A model generated the notes under the pieces. It was not told the origin of the DNA, searched no databases, and was given only the letters and a program-made list of their open reading frames with translations. DNA of 47,520 nucleotides from an uncultured Psychroserpens sp. (GTDB taxonomy: Bacteria > Bacteroidota > Bacteroidia > Flavobacteriales > Flavobacteriaceae), in NCBI GenBank assembly GCA_905479815.1, contig CAJQOA010000021.1, positions 1 through 47,520 on the forward strand. Direction: 5' to 3'. Position numbers and translations under genes: made by a program. Below, piece by piece: positions 36,241 to 43,540 of this stretch (the stretch's first letter is position 1; the number at the start of each line of letters is the position of its first letter).

Positions 36241-38082
36241 TTATCGTTCTAAAAAAGCAGTGAGTAACTTCGTGAATTTAGTCTTACTTGCTGCTGTTCC
36301 TGTTATTTTGATTCGACCTTGAATTTTTAGCTCTTCTAAAAGTAAATTACCTTTATACAAAGCATATAAATTCTCATCTTCAATTTCAATCAAGACTTTA
36401 GGTTCCAAATTTTTCTTTTTCTTAACCACAGCTGTTGCTTTAGTAAGATCAATTTCATAGCCTTCTGTTATATCTCCTAGATCTAACTGAATATTATAAA
36501 CACCTTTATGAGCTTTAACTGCTTTAGGATTGTCTTTTAAGTATTTTCTTAACGCTGTAAAAAAGGGTGTGCTTTTAATTTTTGTTTGTTTCGTTTTTTT
36601 AACTGAAGACTTACCTTTACTGAGATCTTTAATTAAGACTTCTAGCTCATTTGCAGATTCTCTTATGTATTTTGAAAACACATCAGCATCTGGCATTGTT
36701 TTAGCATCTGAAGTCGTCGTAATACTCACTTGCCCATTATAACTAAAAGCAGCTATAATTAACCCAAAACCATCTACAACTGGAGTTAATCCAAATATTG
36801 AAACCACTTTATGTCCATTTAAATATAACAGACCTCTAGGACCTGGAACATTTGTTATTGTCACATTAAAAGGTGGTCTATGTAAGTCCTTCATGTTGTA
36901 CTTACTGTATAAGCCTGCAGCTAAATTCGCCAAACCAAAAGGCACAACATCTGCCATTTTAGCCAATGTTTTTGCACCCATTGTATTATGTCTCGATTTC
37001 CCTAACATCGTCTGTTCTTGAATATATTCTAAACGCTCTAATGGATCTTCTATATGAGTTGCTAATTGAATCATCATATTAGCAATCTGGTTATTCATTT
37101 CTTTACTATCGTCTGTTCTAATAGAAATTGGGACATTTGCTACTAAAGGATGTAAAGGCAGTTTTTCTTTTTCTACTAAATAACGACGAATAGCCCCTGC
37201 ACAAATAGCAAGAATAACATCATTAATACTACCTCCCATTATTTTTCTAAGCGCATTGATACGATCAAAAGATAAAATAGCAGTTCCCCATGTTCTTTTT
37301 GCTGAAATTTTACCGTTAAAAACTGTAATCGGAACAGGGAATTTCGTCGAACTAAATTCCTTTTGAATGCTCAATTTACTTGCAGCTTTACTTTTTACAA
37401 AATTGAAAACCGTTTCAGATACTGTCTTCGGAACTTTAAACGGATTCTTTAAAAAGCCATAGCTGCTTTTTAATAATAAGCTTAATTCGTCTGGTAACGG
37501 TTCTGGGTTAAATGGTTTTGGTTTAGAACGCTTTTTTTCTTTTCCGTTTTCATCACTATCATACAAAACACCTAACAAACCAACTCCAGAACTACCATCA
37601 ATCATCACATGATGAACTTTGGTTACAATGGCTACAGAGCCTTTTGGCACTTGAGCAATTTCATCAATCCCTTCAATAAAATGAACAGACCACAATGGTC
37701 TTCTCAAATCTAAAGGAGAACTAAATAATGATGACGTTAGCGTTCTTAATGTTTTCCAGTTTGAAGGATCTGGTAATTTAATACGGTTTAAATGTAAGTC
37801 TAAATCAAAATTTGGATCATCAACCCAATATGGATAATCCAAGTTCATTGGCACGTTTAGTAATCGTTGTCTAAACTTTGGAATCAAATGCAATTTGGAT
37901 GCAATAATTGCTTTAAAGTCTTCAAATTTTAATGATCCTTCTACAATGTTCAATGTTGCTATGTGCATTGGACTTGTTGGAGATTCTGCATATAAAAACG
38001 CAGCATCAGAGCCAGAAATTTGTTGGATTGAAGTATCAAATGCATCCTGCATGATATCCTTCAAATCAATTTTTTTTGCCAT
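36241..38082 (-). CDS. WS/DGAT-family acyltransferase with C-terminal SCP2-like domain
   Basis: The 613-residue protein is a wax ester synthase/diacylglycerol acyltransferase. It opens with the family's SGSDAAFLYAESPTSPMH. The active-site motif HHxxxDG is intact (His157, His158, Asp162, Gly163 in VHHVMIDGSSG). GSINDVILA (Asn287-Asp288) and ITNVPGPRGLLY are also canonical. Usual family length is about 450-500. The extra ~110 residues (about 505-613) look like an SCP2 sterol/lipid-carrier domain: VYNIQLDLGD, then VLIEIEDENLYALYKGNL and GRIKITGTAASKTKFTKLL. The enzyme would esterify diacylglycerol or fatty alcohol with acyl-CoA at the membrane. It leads an operon with two lipases, the GPAT-HAD-LPLAT fusion and gpsA. 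An 18-bp palindrome lies about 130 bp upstream. Triacylglycerol versus wax ester cannot be told from sequence; no fatty acyl reductase is in the window, which favours triacylglycerol. Confidence 0.9.
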   Translation of the reverse strand: MAKKIDLKDIMQDAFDTSIQQISGSDAAFLYAESPTSPMHIATLNIVEGSLKFEDFKAIIASKLHLIPKFRQRLLNVPMNLDYPYWVDDPNFDLDLHLNRIKLPDPSNWKTLRTLTSSLFSSPLDLRRPLWSVHFIEGIDEIAQVPKGSVAIVTKVHHVMIDGSSGVGLLGVLYDSDENGKEKKRSKPKPFNPEPLPDELSLLLKSSYGFLKNPFKVPKTVSETVFNFVKSKAASKLSIQKEFSSTKFPVPITVFNGKISAKRTWGTAILSFDRINALRKIMGGSINDVILAICAGAIRRYLVEKEKLPLHPLVANVPISIRTDDSKEMNNQIANMMIQLATHIEDPLERLEYIQEQTMLGKSRHNTMGAKTLAKMADVVPFGLANLAAGLYSKYNMKDLHRPPFNVTITNVPGPRGLLYLNGHKVVSIFGLTPVVDGFGLIIAAFSYNGQVSITTTSDAKTMPDADVFSKYIRESANELEVLIKDLSKGKSSVKKTKQTKIKSTPFFTALRKYLKDNPKAVKAHKGVYNIQLDLGDITEGYEIDLTKATAVVKKKKNLEPKVLIEIEDENLYALYKGNLLLEELKIQGRIKITGTAASKTKFTKLLTAFLER

Positions 38083-38211
38083 TAATTATTGGTATTAATC
38101 TATTCTTTTTTAAAACCTTTACACTTCTACTTTACAGTATAAGCATCTAAATATGCTTGCTAAATTATAAACTAATTTAGGCTTCTAGCAAGATACACAA
38201 TTTCTATAATA

Positions 38212-38229
38212 TACTATGCATGCATAGTA
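38212..38229. promoter_or_regulatory. 18-bp perfect palindrome upstream of the WS/DGAT operon
   Basis: TACTATGCATGCATAGTA is fully self-complementary. It lies 130 bp upstream of the WS/DGAT start and 7 bp beyond the stop of the ABC1 kinase gene. A 16/18 match occurs at 43541-43558. A further inverted pair AAGCAT-N6-ATGCTT sits nearer the gene, around 38139-38156. It is a probable operator for the operon; the protein that binds is unknown. Confidence 0.6.
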
Positions 38230-38236
38230 CTTTAAT

Positions 38237-39547
38237 TTATAAAGTCTTGAAATTATTAATTTTAATGTTTTGAGCTTTCAAATCAAATAATAAACTGAAT
38301 AACCCAAAAAACGTTCGATTCATGTATATAAAATGTTTTGAACCTCTATCGGCACTCATTTTACTTGAGGTCGTACTTTTATAATAGGTTTCTCCAATAG
38401 CAGAAATCTTTCCGAAAAAATTTGGATCAGAGAAATCAAAAGTATCCTCACGAAAAGGTTGGGTGAAAAAGTTTAAAACATCATGAAACATCGTCGTAAA
38501 AAACTCAATTTCGGTATCAGTATCATTTTCCCTTAAAATTTCAAGTTCAAATAATTTAGCATGAAAAAACTGAGGGTCATTCAAAATATTGATATCGAAT
38601 AATTCAAAATAAGGTGTGTAAAACTCTTCAGGAATCACCTTCATACAACCAAAATCAATCGCAATTAATTGTCCATTTTCAGAAACTAAAAAATTTCCAG
38701 GATGTGGATCTGCATGTACTTTTTTAAGGGCATGCATTTGATACAAATAGAAGTCCCATAAGGCTTGACCTAAAGTATTAGCGACCTCTTGATTAGTGTT
38801 TATTTTAGTAAATTCAGATAAGTGAACACCTTCCATCCAATCCATGGTTATGATCTGGTTGGACGACAATTTTTTGTAGTACTTCGGAAATATTAAATTA
38901 GGAATATGCTCGCATGCTGAAACCACCTCTTCGCTCTGCTTCAACTCTAGCAAGTAATTGGTTTCTTCCAAAAGCTTACTTTCAACTTCTTTAAAATACG
39001 TATCAGAATGTTCTCCTTTAATATTGAACATTTTCATAGCAATTGGTTTTACCATTGCTAAATCTGACATGATGCTATCTGCCACGCCTGGATATTGAAT
39101 TTTTACAGCTAAGTCTTTTCCATCTTTTGATGCTTTATGAACCTGACCTATACTAGCTGCATTTATGGCTTCAGAGTTAAACACGTCAAAGATGTCACTG
39201 GGGAATTTTCCAAACGATTTTTTAAACGTTTTCATTACTAATGGCGCAGATAATGGTGGAACAGAAAATTGTGATAGCGAGAATTTATCAACGTACGCTT
39301 TAGGCAAAATGGTCTTCTCCATACTCAACATTTGAGCTAACTTAAGTGCTGATCCTTTAAGATTTTTTAAGCTATCATAAATATCTGTGGCATTTGACTC
39401 ATCTAGTCGCTCTTTAGCATCAGCTTCAGAATTAACCATTTTATCACCATAATATTTGAGATAATTAACACCAACCTTAGCACCAGTTTGCACTAACTTA
39501 GATGCACGATGGATTTTAGAAATTGGTATGTTCTTTAATGTTTTCAT
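38237..39547 (-). CDS. ABC1/AarF/UbiB-family atypical kinase
   Basis: The 436-residue protein has the ABC1 layout: the family's KxGQ region reads KGSALKLAQMLS (Lys69, with Ala in place of Gly), the Ala-rich loop INAASIGQVHKA (129-139), the ATP lysine in LAVKIQYPG (Lys149), the catalytic loop HADPHPGNFLV (278-288) and the metal-binding AIDFGC (Asp298). Relatives such as COQ8/UbiB support lipid and quinone metabolism, mostly as ATPases rather than protein kinases. No ubiquinone genes are nearby. The gene follows tetR by 5 bp and lies just upstream of the WS/DGAT operon, suggesting a role in hydrophobic-lipid handling. The altered KxAQ motif may change nucleotide selectivity, as A/G swaps in this region do in studied homologues. 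Confidence 0.88.
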   Translation of the reverse strand: MKTLKNIPISKIHRASKLVQTGAKVGVNYLKYYGDKMVNSEADAKERLDESNATDIYDSLKNLKGSALKLAQMLSMEKTILPKAYVDKFSLSQFSVPPLSAPLVMKTFKKSFGKFPSDIFDVFNSEAINAASIGQVHKASKDGKDLAVKIQYPGVADSIMSDLAMVKPIAMKMFNIKGEHSDTYFKEVESKLLEETNYLLELKQSEEVVSACEHIPNLIFPKYYKKLSSNQIITMDWMEGVHLSEFTKINTNQEVANTLGQALWDFYLYQMHALKKVHADPHPGNFLVSENGQLIAIDFGCMKVIPEEFYTPYFELFDINILNDPQFFHAKLFELEILRENDTDTEIEFFTTMFHDVLNFFTQPFREDTFDFSDPNFFGKISAIGETYYKSTTSSKMSADRGSKHFIYMNRTFFGLFSLLFDLKAQNIKINNFKTL

Positions 39548-39552
39548 TTGTT

Positions 39553-40203
39553 TTACTTCACTTTCTCTTGATATAAAAACTTAGCTAAATCAATAATATT
39601 ATGAAGTGACTTCGTTTCTAGCAACTCCATGCTAGTATTGATAGATTTTTCAATAAAAATATCAGTTTTTTCGAAACCTTCAGACGTATCATCTAACCAG
39701 AATTTCATAGTAAACAGTAACTGTACCCAAGCAGATTCTTTTATGGTTTTCTTCTGTATAGTTTCTATTGTTTCTACATTTAAATTAAATGTTTCTAAAT
39801 TTAATTCATCAATAAAACTAGTGAAACTCCTCTTAAATCTTGAAAATATTGACAGTGCTTTTAATTGATTTTCAAAACCTTTCAAATTCAATTTTACAAA
39901 CTCTTGATTAAGTGAGAGGTTTTCAAAAAAGGTATAATACATGCTCAGTAACTTATCCTTTTTACTAAAACTATGGTACTCTTGACTTTCTATTAATGTG
40001 ATTAAAGAATTTTCAAAGAGTAGATTATAAATTGCTTTTTCTAAATCTTTAAAAGAAGTAAAATAGTCATAAAAAACAGCGTCATCAAACTGGTGAATTT
40101 GCGCAAAATCTTCAACGGAGTCAGGTTTACTTTGATGTTCTACCACGAAGTCCATGTAGAACGTAATAATTTGTGAAGCAGAAATTTTATCCTTCTTAGC
40201 CAT
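39553..40203 (-). CDS. TetR-family transcriptional regulator
   Basis: The 216-residue protein has a TetR-type N-terminal helix-turn-helix: ISASQIITFYMDFVVEH, then SVEDFAQIHQFDDAVFYDYF and SFKDLEKAIYNLL. The C-terminal ligand-binding domain (about 70-216) is all-helical and not similar to a family I can name. It is co-transcribed with the ABC1 kinase gene. A palindrome (40238-40257) lies 35 bp upstream of its start, as expected for autorepression. The ligand could be an acyl-CoA or fatty acid given the neighbourhood, but this is inference. Confidence 0.8.
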   Translation of the reverse strand: MAKKDKISASQIITFYMDFVVEHQSKPDSVEDFAQIHQFDDAVFYDYFTSFKDLEKAIYNLLFENSLITLIESQEYHSFSKKDKLLSMYYTFFENLSLNQEFVKLNLKGFENQLKALSIFSRFKRSFTSFIDELNLETFNLNVETIETIQKKTIKESAWVQLLFTMKFWLDDTSEGFEKTDIFIEKSINTSMELLETKSLHNIIDLAKFLYQEKVK

Positions 40204-40237
40204 TACCCATTTATTTTACCTTAAAAATACAAAATGA

Positions 40238-40257
40238 ACTTGGTTAAACAGCCAAGT
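40238..40257. promoter_or_regulatory. Palindrome upstream of tetR (candidate autoregulatory operator)
   Basis: ACTTGG and CCAAGT (6-bp perfect arms) are separated by 8 nt. The site is 35 bp upstream of the tetR start and is unrelated to the CTATGC palindromes. TetR proteins usually bind such sites over their own promoter. Confidence 0.5.
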
Positions 40258-40262
40258 ATAAA

Positions 40263-40300
40263 ACAAAAAAAACCAAGCTACACATAATATGTAACTTGGC
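40263..40300 (-). terminator. Rho-independent terminator after the phasin-like pair
   Basis: Hairpin 40273-40299 has CCAAG/CTTGG at the base and pairs on through TACA/TGTA with one G-U. On the minus strand it is followed by an 8-T run. It ends the 41541-40339 transcript before tetR. Confidence 0.8.
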
Positions 40301-40338
40301 TTTTACTATCCAATCAATCCTAAACGAATACTTATAAC

Positions 40339-40629
40339 CTAAGCGATAAGTTTAGTAAATCTTTTTTTACTTAAGATGATATGTTTTTTCATACCTGTTA
40401 AGGCATCAAAAACGATATCTTGCTGTGTTGCTGCTAATGATAAACCACCTTTTAAAGCTTTGTTACCAACAGTTTGCCATTGTTCTGCAACAACGATTCC
40501 TTCTGTTACTATATCTTCAGTTGTATGAAGTGCGTAACCATTTGCAGTTATTACTACTTTTTTTGTCTTCTTTAGAGCTTTAAACACCATTTTCTTTGGC
40601 GCGTCTAATATTGATTTTTTATTACTCAT
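40339..40629 (-). CDS. Small phasin-like protein
   Basis: The 96-residue protein is basic, helical, and has no signal or membrane segment. It is not a match I can name with certainty. It shares a motif with two neighbours: the stretch WQTVGNKALKGGLSL, then QQDIVFDALTGMKK, aligns without gaps to WQKLASKLIKKSEKV, then QINMIFDTAEAVKG of the 295-residue protein. It also aligns to the end of the 87-residue protein (NQELVFDTLNTVKG), and the segment ANGYALHTTEDIV matches ANELALNTTEKVA there. Length, amphipathic helices and context suggest a granule or lipid-droplet surface protein of phasin type. It begins 24 bp after the 295-residue gene and ends at a strong terminator. Confidence 0.65.
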   Translation of the reverse strand: MSNKKSILDAPKKMVFKALKKTKKVVITANGYALHTTEDIVTEGIVVAEQWQTVGNKALKGGLSLAATQQDIVFDALTGMKKHIILSKKRFTKLIA

Positions 40630-40653
40630 TACGTTGTATTATAAGTTAAATAA

Positions 40654-41541
40654 TTACTTCTTCACTTCTGTCTTTACTTCTGCAACTTTAGCTGTTGCTA
40701 CTTTCTTAACCTCAGCTACTTTTGCTACAGTTTCTTTTTTAACAGGTGCTACTTTTTTAACTACTGGTGTTACTTTTTTTGCTACTGGTGCTTTTGCTTT
40801 AGCAACAACCTTAGTTGCTTTAGCTTTTGTTGTAGTTGATTTTTTTGCAACAGTTTTCTTTGGCGCTGCTTTTGAAACAACTTTAGTCGCTTTAGTCTTA
40901 GTTGCTGTTGCTTTTTTAGTTACAGCTTTAGTTGCTTTAGCTTTTTTTGCTACAGTTTTCTTTGCTGTCACTTTCTTTGCTACAGGTTTCTTAGATACTT
41001 TAGCCTTTGGTGTAGACTTAGCATCTTCAATAATAGCTTCACCTTTATCAATAATCTTTGAAGCTTGCTCTAATACATCTCCTTTTAATTCATTGTATTT
41101 TGCAATTCCCATGTTTTTTAAATCTTCAGTAGCTTTTTCTGCTTTCTGAATCATTGGGTTTTCAGTTACTTTTTCAGTAATATCTTCTACAATTTCAACT
41201 ACTTTTTTACTTACTGGGTGATTGATAGCCATGTTCTTAGCTTTTTCAACTAATTCAGCATCGTAACCAACTAAATCTTTCATTTTATCAGTTCCACTTA
41301 CAAACTGTCCTTTAACAGCTTCTGCAGTATCAAAAATCATATTGATTTGTTGCTCTCTTACTTTCTCAGACTTCTTAATTAATTTAGAAGCCAGTTTTTG
41401 CCATTTCCCACCGTTATCTATAGTCGTATTAATTGCTGCGATTGAAGCATTAATCAAACTTGCATTTACTTTTTTTGCTACACTAGGTTTATTTCCTTTT
41501 TTAGTTGCTTTTTTTGTTGCTTTTTTTGTTTTAGTTGCCAT
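40654..41541 (-). CDS. Phasin-like protein with long Lys/Ala-rich histone-like tail (PhaF-like)
   Basis: The 295-residue protein has three parts. Residues 1-25 are Lys-rich (ATKTKKATKKATKKGNK). Residues about 26-178 are amphipathic helix with the shared Q-x-x-x-[VI]-FD motif (QINMIFDTAEAVKG, 65-78). Residues about 179-295 are a low-complexity tail of Lys, Ala, Thr and Val in K-K-x-x-A-K style repeats. This layout is that of PhaF, the Pseudomonas phasin whose histone-H1-like tail ties storage granules to the nucleoid; Rhodococcus MLDS is an analogous lipid-droplet protein. I infer a droplet-coat protein that can bind DNA. A pure nucleoid protein is the alternative. It has its own promoter, nearly the same as that of the 87-residue paralogue. 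Confidence 0.72.
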   Translation of the reverse strand: MATKTKKATKKATKKGNKPSVAKKVNASLINASIAAINTTIDNGGKWQKLASKLIKKSEKVREQQINMIFDTAEAVKGQFVSGTDKMKDLVGYDAELVEKAKNMAINHPVSKKVVEIVEDITEKVTENPMIQKAEKATEDLKNMGIAKYNELKGDVLEQASKIIDKGEAIIEDAKSTPKAKVSKKPVAKKVTAKKTVAKKAKATKAVTKKATATKTKATKVVSKAAPKKTVAKKSTTTKAKATKVVAKAKAPVAKKVTPVVKKVAPVKKETVAKVAEVKKVATAKVAEVKTEVKK

Positions 41542-41583
41542 AATATATTTTGTTATTGTGTTGTTGTTATTTTAATTCTGGTA

Positions 41584-41618
41584 CAAACATACAATCAGTG
41601 AGTTACAAATGAGTTGCA
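41584..41618 (-). promoter_or_regulatory. Promoter and conserved block upstream of the 295-residue phasin-like gene
   Basis: The -7 box on the minus strand is TATGTTTG (41584-41591). Nine bases further upstream an 18-bp block (41601-41618, plus strand AGTTACAAATGAGTTGCA) is identical to one upstream of the 87-residue gene. It contains an imperfect inverted repeat AGTTaCAA...TTGcACT. Confidence 0.6.
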
Positions 41619-41644
41619 CTTGAGTATGTGTCCCTTTTTTTTAA

Positions 41645-41908
41645 TTATTTGAATTTTGGTATAAACTTAGCAGCCTTTCCTTTTACTGTATTTAATGTAT
41701 CAAATACAAGCTCTTGATTTTTTGCTGAAGCTTTAATACCCTTTTTTAAAACCTTAGCAGAAAGACCTAAACCTTTTTCAGACAAACTAATTGTCTTCAT
41801 CGCTACTTTTTCGGTTGTGTTTAAAGCTAATTCATTTGCCTTAGTTACTAATCCTAATGCCTTATCAGCAGTTGTGTCGATAATTGTTGTGTGCTTTTTA
41901 GTTGCCAT
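41645..41908 (-). CDS. Small phasin-like protein, paralogue of the 96- and 295-residue proteins
   Basis: The 87-residue helical, basic protein starts MATKKHTTIIDTTADKALG, much like the MATKTKK start of the 295-residue protein. Its C-terminal half, KVLKKGIKASAKNQELVFD plus TLNTVKG, carries the family motif K-x2-K then Q-x-x-V-FD-T-x3-VKG. It looks like the coat-protein core without the DNA-binding-like tail. It is probably monocistronic, with a TACGTTTG -7 box. Function is inferred from paralogy and neighbourhood; no database family is claimed. Confidence 0.65.
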   Translation of the reverse strand: MATKKHTTIIDTTADKALGLVTKANELALNTTEKVAMKTISLSEKGLGLSAKVLKKGIKASAKNQELVFDTLNTVKGKAAKFIPKFK

Positions 41909-41946
41909 AATTATATTGTTTAATGTGTTGTTCTTAATTTATGGTG

Positions 41947-41984
41947 CAAACGTACAACGCGGTAGTTACAAATGAGTTGCAACT
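41947..41984 (-). promoter_or_regulatory. Promoter and conserved block upstream of the 87-residue phasin-like gene
   Basis: The -7 box is TACGTTTG (41947-41954). The block at 41964-41981 is identical over 18 bp to 41601-41618 and at the same spacing (9 bp) from the -7 box. Here the inverted repeat is more complete (AGTTaCAA, 5-nt spacer, TTGcAACT; arms differ at one position). Confidence 0.6.
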
Positions 41985-42076
41985 ATACTATGAAGAAAAA
42001 TAGTTAATTAAATTTCAGGATAAAAACCAATGAAGATGGAGGCTTCAAGCATTGTGAAATAAAAAAATGTTTTTTC

Positions 42077-42880
42077 CTAGTGAAGGTTTTCTATCTCTTT
42101 AAGTAATTTTTTAGTGGCAGGAAGAGGATCAATACCATACTCCAAATCTAAGACATCTGCACATTTTTGATATGCTTTTATCGCTTGAGGGCGATTACCT
42201 TTAATAATATAAGCTTGCATTTGTAAACGATACGCGTCTTCCCATGTTTTATCTATTGCAATTGCACATTGCGCTAATCTGATACTTTCTAAAGGGTTTT
42301 CATTTAATAGAATTTCAGCAAGAATAACATAAGCTCCCAAAATAAGGATTTGAATTTTTTCTCGTTCTTCAGAAGACCAATCTTCAAAAACACGATTAGG
42401 TAAATATACGCCTTGATATAAAGCAATGGCAGCTTTATAAGCAGCTTTAGATACAACTGCATCTTCACCAAAGGCTTCGTTTCCTATTATGACATATTGC
42501 TCTAGAGCTTCAACATCTATCCAAATTTTCTCTAAATCTAGTTGGTAACTAACACCCTGTCGTATTACATAACTAGGTTCTGTTCTAGAAGGTCTCTCTG
42601 GCTCCAACACTTTATTCACACCATGCAAAGCAACTTTAAAATCACGATCATCTCCATCTTCCCATAGATGATCCATAATTTTTTCTTTATGAAGTGCGTG
42701 ACGTTGTCTATTAGAAATTAAATATTGTAATAGTTGAACGGTTTTATCTCTTCCCCATTGTTTAGAGTCAACTTTATCATTAGCGCGCCACAAATTAAAC
42801 TGCCCCAAGGTTTGAATACGAATAATCGCATCCTCTTGAAATTGTTTAAGTTCTTGTAGCTTGTCTTGAAGGTGACTCAT
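42077..42880 (-). CDS. BTAD-domain (SARP-like) transcriptional regulator
   Basis: The 267-residue protein has an N-terminal OmpR-like winged helix (about 17-105: IRIQTLGQFNLWRAND, KTVQLLQYLISNRQRHALHKEKIMDHLW in two pieces) followed by a bacterial transcriptional activator domain of TPR type (about 120-265: YLPNRVFEDWSSEERE, ESIRLAQCAIAIDKTWEDAY, AYQKCADVLDLEYGIDPLPA). This is the SARP/AfsR architecture without ATPase or sensor parts. Such regulators are common in Actinobacteria and uncommon in Flavobacteria, so transfer is possible. It follows the Lys-tailed 185-residue gene by 7 bp, and their promoter region carries the second CTATGC palindrome. It is a candidate controller of the storage genes. 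A weak hairpin near 42031-42047 with a short T-run may end the transcript. Confidence 0.82.
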   Translation of the reverse strand: MSHLQDKLQELKQFQEDAIIRIQTLGQFNLWRANDKVDSKQWGRDKTVQLLQYLISNRQRHALHKEKIMDHLWEDGDDRDFKVALHGVNKVLEPERPSRTEPSYVIRQGVSYQLDLEKIWIDVEALEQYVIIGNEAFGEDAVVSKAAYKAAIALYQGVYLPNRVFEDWSSEEREKIQILILGAYVILAEILLNENPLESIRLAQCAIAIDKTWEDAYRLQMQAYIIKGNRPQAIKAYQKCADVLDLEYGIDPLPATKKLLKEIENLH

Positions 42881-42887
42881 TTAAGAT

Positions 42888-43445
42888 TTACTTCTTTTTA
42901 GGTGTAGTCGCCTTTTTTGTTGTTTTTGGAGCTCGACTAGTTTTAACAGGCTTACTAATGGCATCAACTTTTGCATTTAGCTTTTTCATCTCATCTGCTA
43001 ATTGAGAAATAGAGTCTTTAATTGAATTAAAATCTGATCTTGATGCATTTCTCCATTGGTCTATTGGAACTTTATCCATTAAGTCCTCTCCAAAATCACT
43101 AATCTGATCCTGAAGATGAGCCACTTGTTTCCTTGGATCCTTAATAGTTTCCATGATTACTTTAGGACCTTCTTTAGCCATCGTTTTCCACAAAGAAAAA
43201 CTCTTTTTTAATAAAGAATCTTGCAACTCTGGTGATTTATCTTTAGTCGCTTCTATAGTTAAATCTGCTAGTCTCTCTTGAATAAATTTAACGGCATCAT
43301 TAAAATCTGAAAAACTTTGATCTTCACCTCCTTGCACATGCGATACTTTTCCGCGCCATTGCACTTTAGATTCACCATCTTCTTCAAAAATAATTTGATT
43401 AAATCGCACCATGAAAGATGCTGTTTGATCTGCTTTTTTAGCCAT
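42888..43445 (-). CDS. Putative granule-associated protein with Lys-rich tail, paired with the BTAD regulator
   Basis: The 185-residue protein has a short N-terminal domain (about 8-55: FMVRFNQIIFEEDGESKVQW, RGKVSHVQGGEDQSFSDF, DAVKFIQ), then a long amphipathic helical region (about 60-162) and a basic tail (SRAPKTTKKATTPKKK). The middle resembles phasins in length and heptad pattern (DSISQLADEMKKLNAKVDA is coiled-coil-like). It does not carry the QxxxFD motif of the three other small proteins. Its N-terminal pattern W-R-G-x-[IV]-x-H-V-x-x-G recurs in uncharacterised bacterial proteins as far as I recall. I infer a droplet or granule surface protein, with modest certainty. It is the first gene of the BTAD transcript, divergent from glpK. 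Confidence 0.65.
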   Translation of the reverse strand: MAKKADQTASFMVRFNQIIFEEDGESKVQWRGKVSHVQGGEDQSFSDFNDAVKFIQERLADLTIEATKDKSPELQDSLLKKSFSLWKTMAKEGPKVIMETIKDPRKQVAHLQDQISDFGEDLMDKVPIDQWRNASRSDFNSIKDSISQLADEMKKLNAKVDAISKPVKTSRAPKTTKKATTPKKK

Positions 43446-43540
43446 AATATAAAATTTACATCGCTTACAAATTACGATTCTTTTTTTGATAAACTAAATG
43501 AGTATTATATAAACCAATACTACAAAAATTAAAAATAGTT

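Noticed and set aside
38212-38229. Palindrome as a terminator of the ABC1 kinase gene
   Set aside because: It lies just after the stop codon, but it has no loop and no T-run on either strand, and a second copy occurs in a divergent promoter region, so an operator is more likely.
40634-41149. Plus-strand open frame of 171 codons, very hydrophobic
   Set aside because: It is the antisense of the Lys/Ala-rich tail of the phasin-like gene; the low-complexity codons (AAA, GCT) avoid stops on the reverse strand. No promoter or start context supports it.
42031-42047. Hairpin after the BTAD gene as terminator
   Set aside because: The stem TGAAG/CTTCA is only 5 bp and the T-run is short and offset, so it is mentioned only as possible.
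40339-43445. PHA (polyester) granule locus
   Set aside because: Phasin-like proteins suggested it, but there is no phaC, phaA or phaB in the window, while triacylglycerol enzymes are present. A phaC elsewhere in the genome would reopen the idea.
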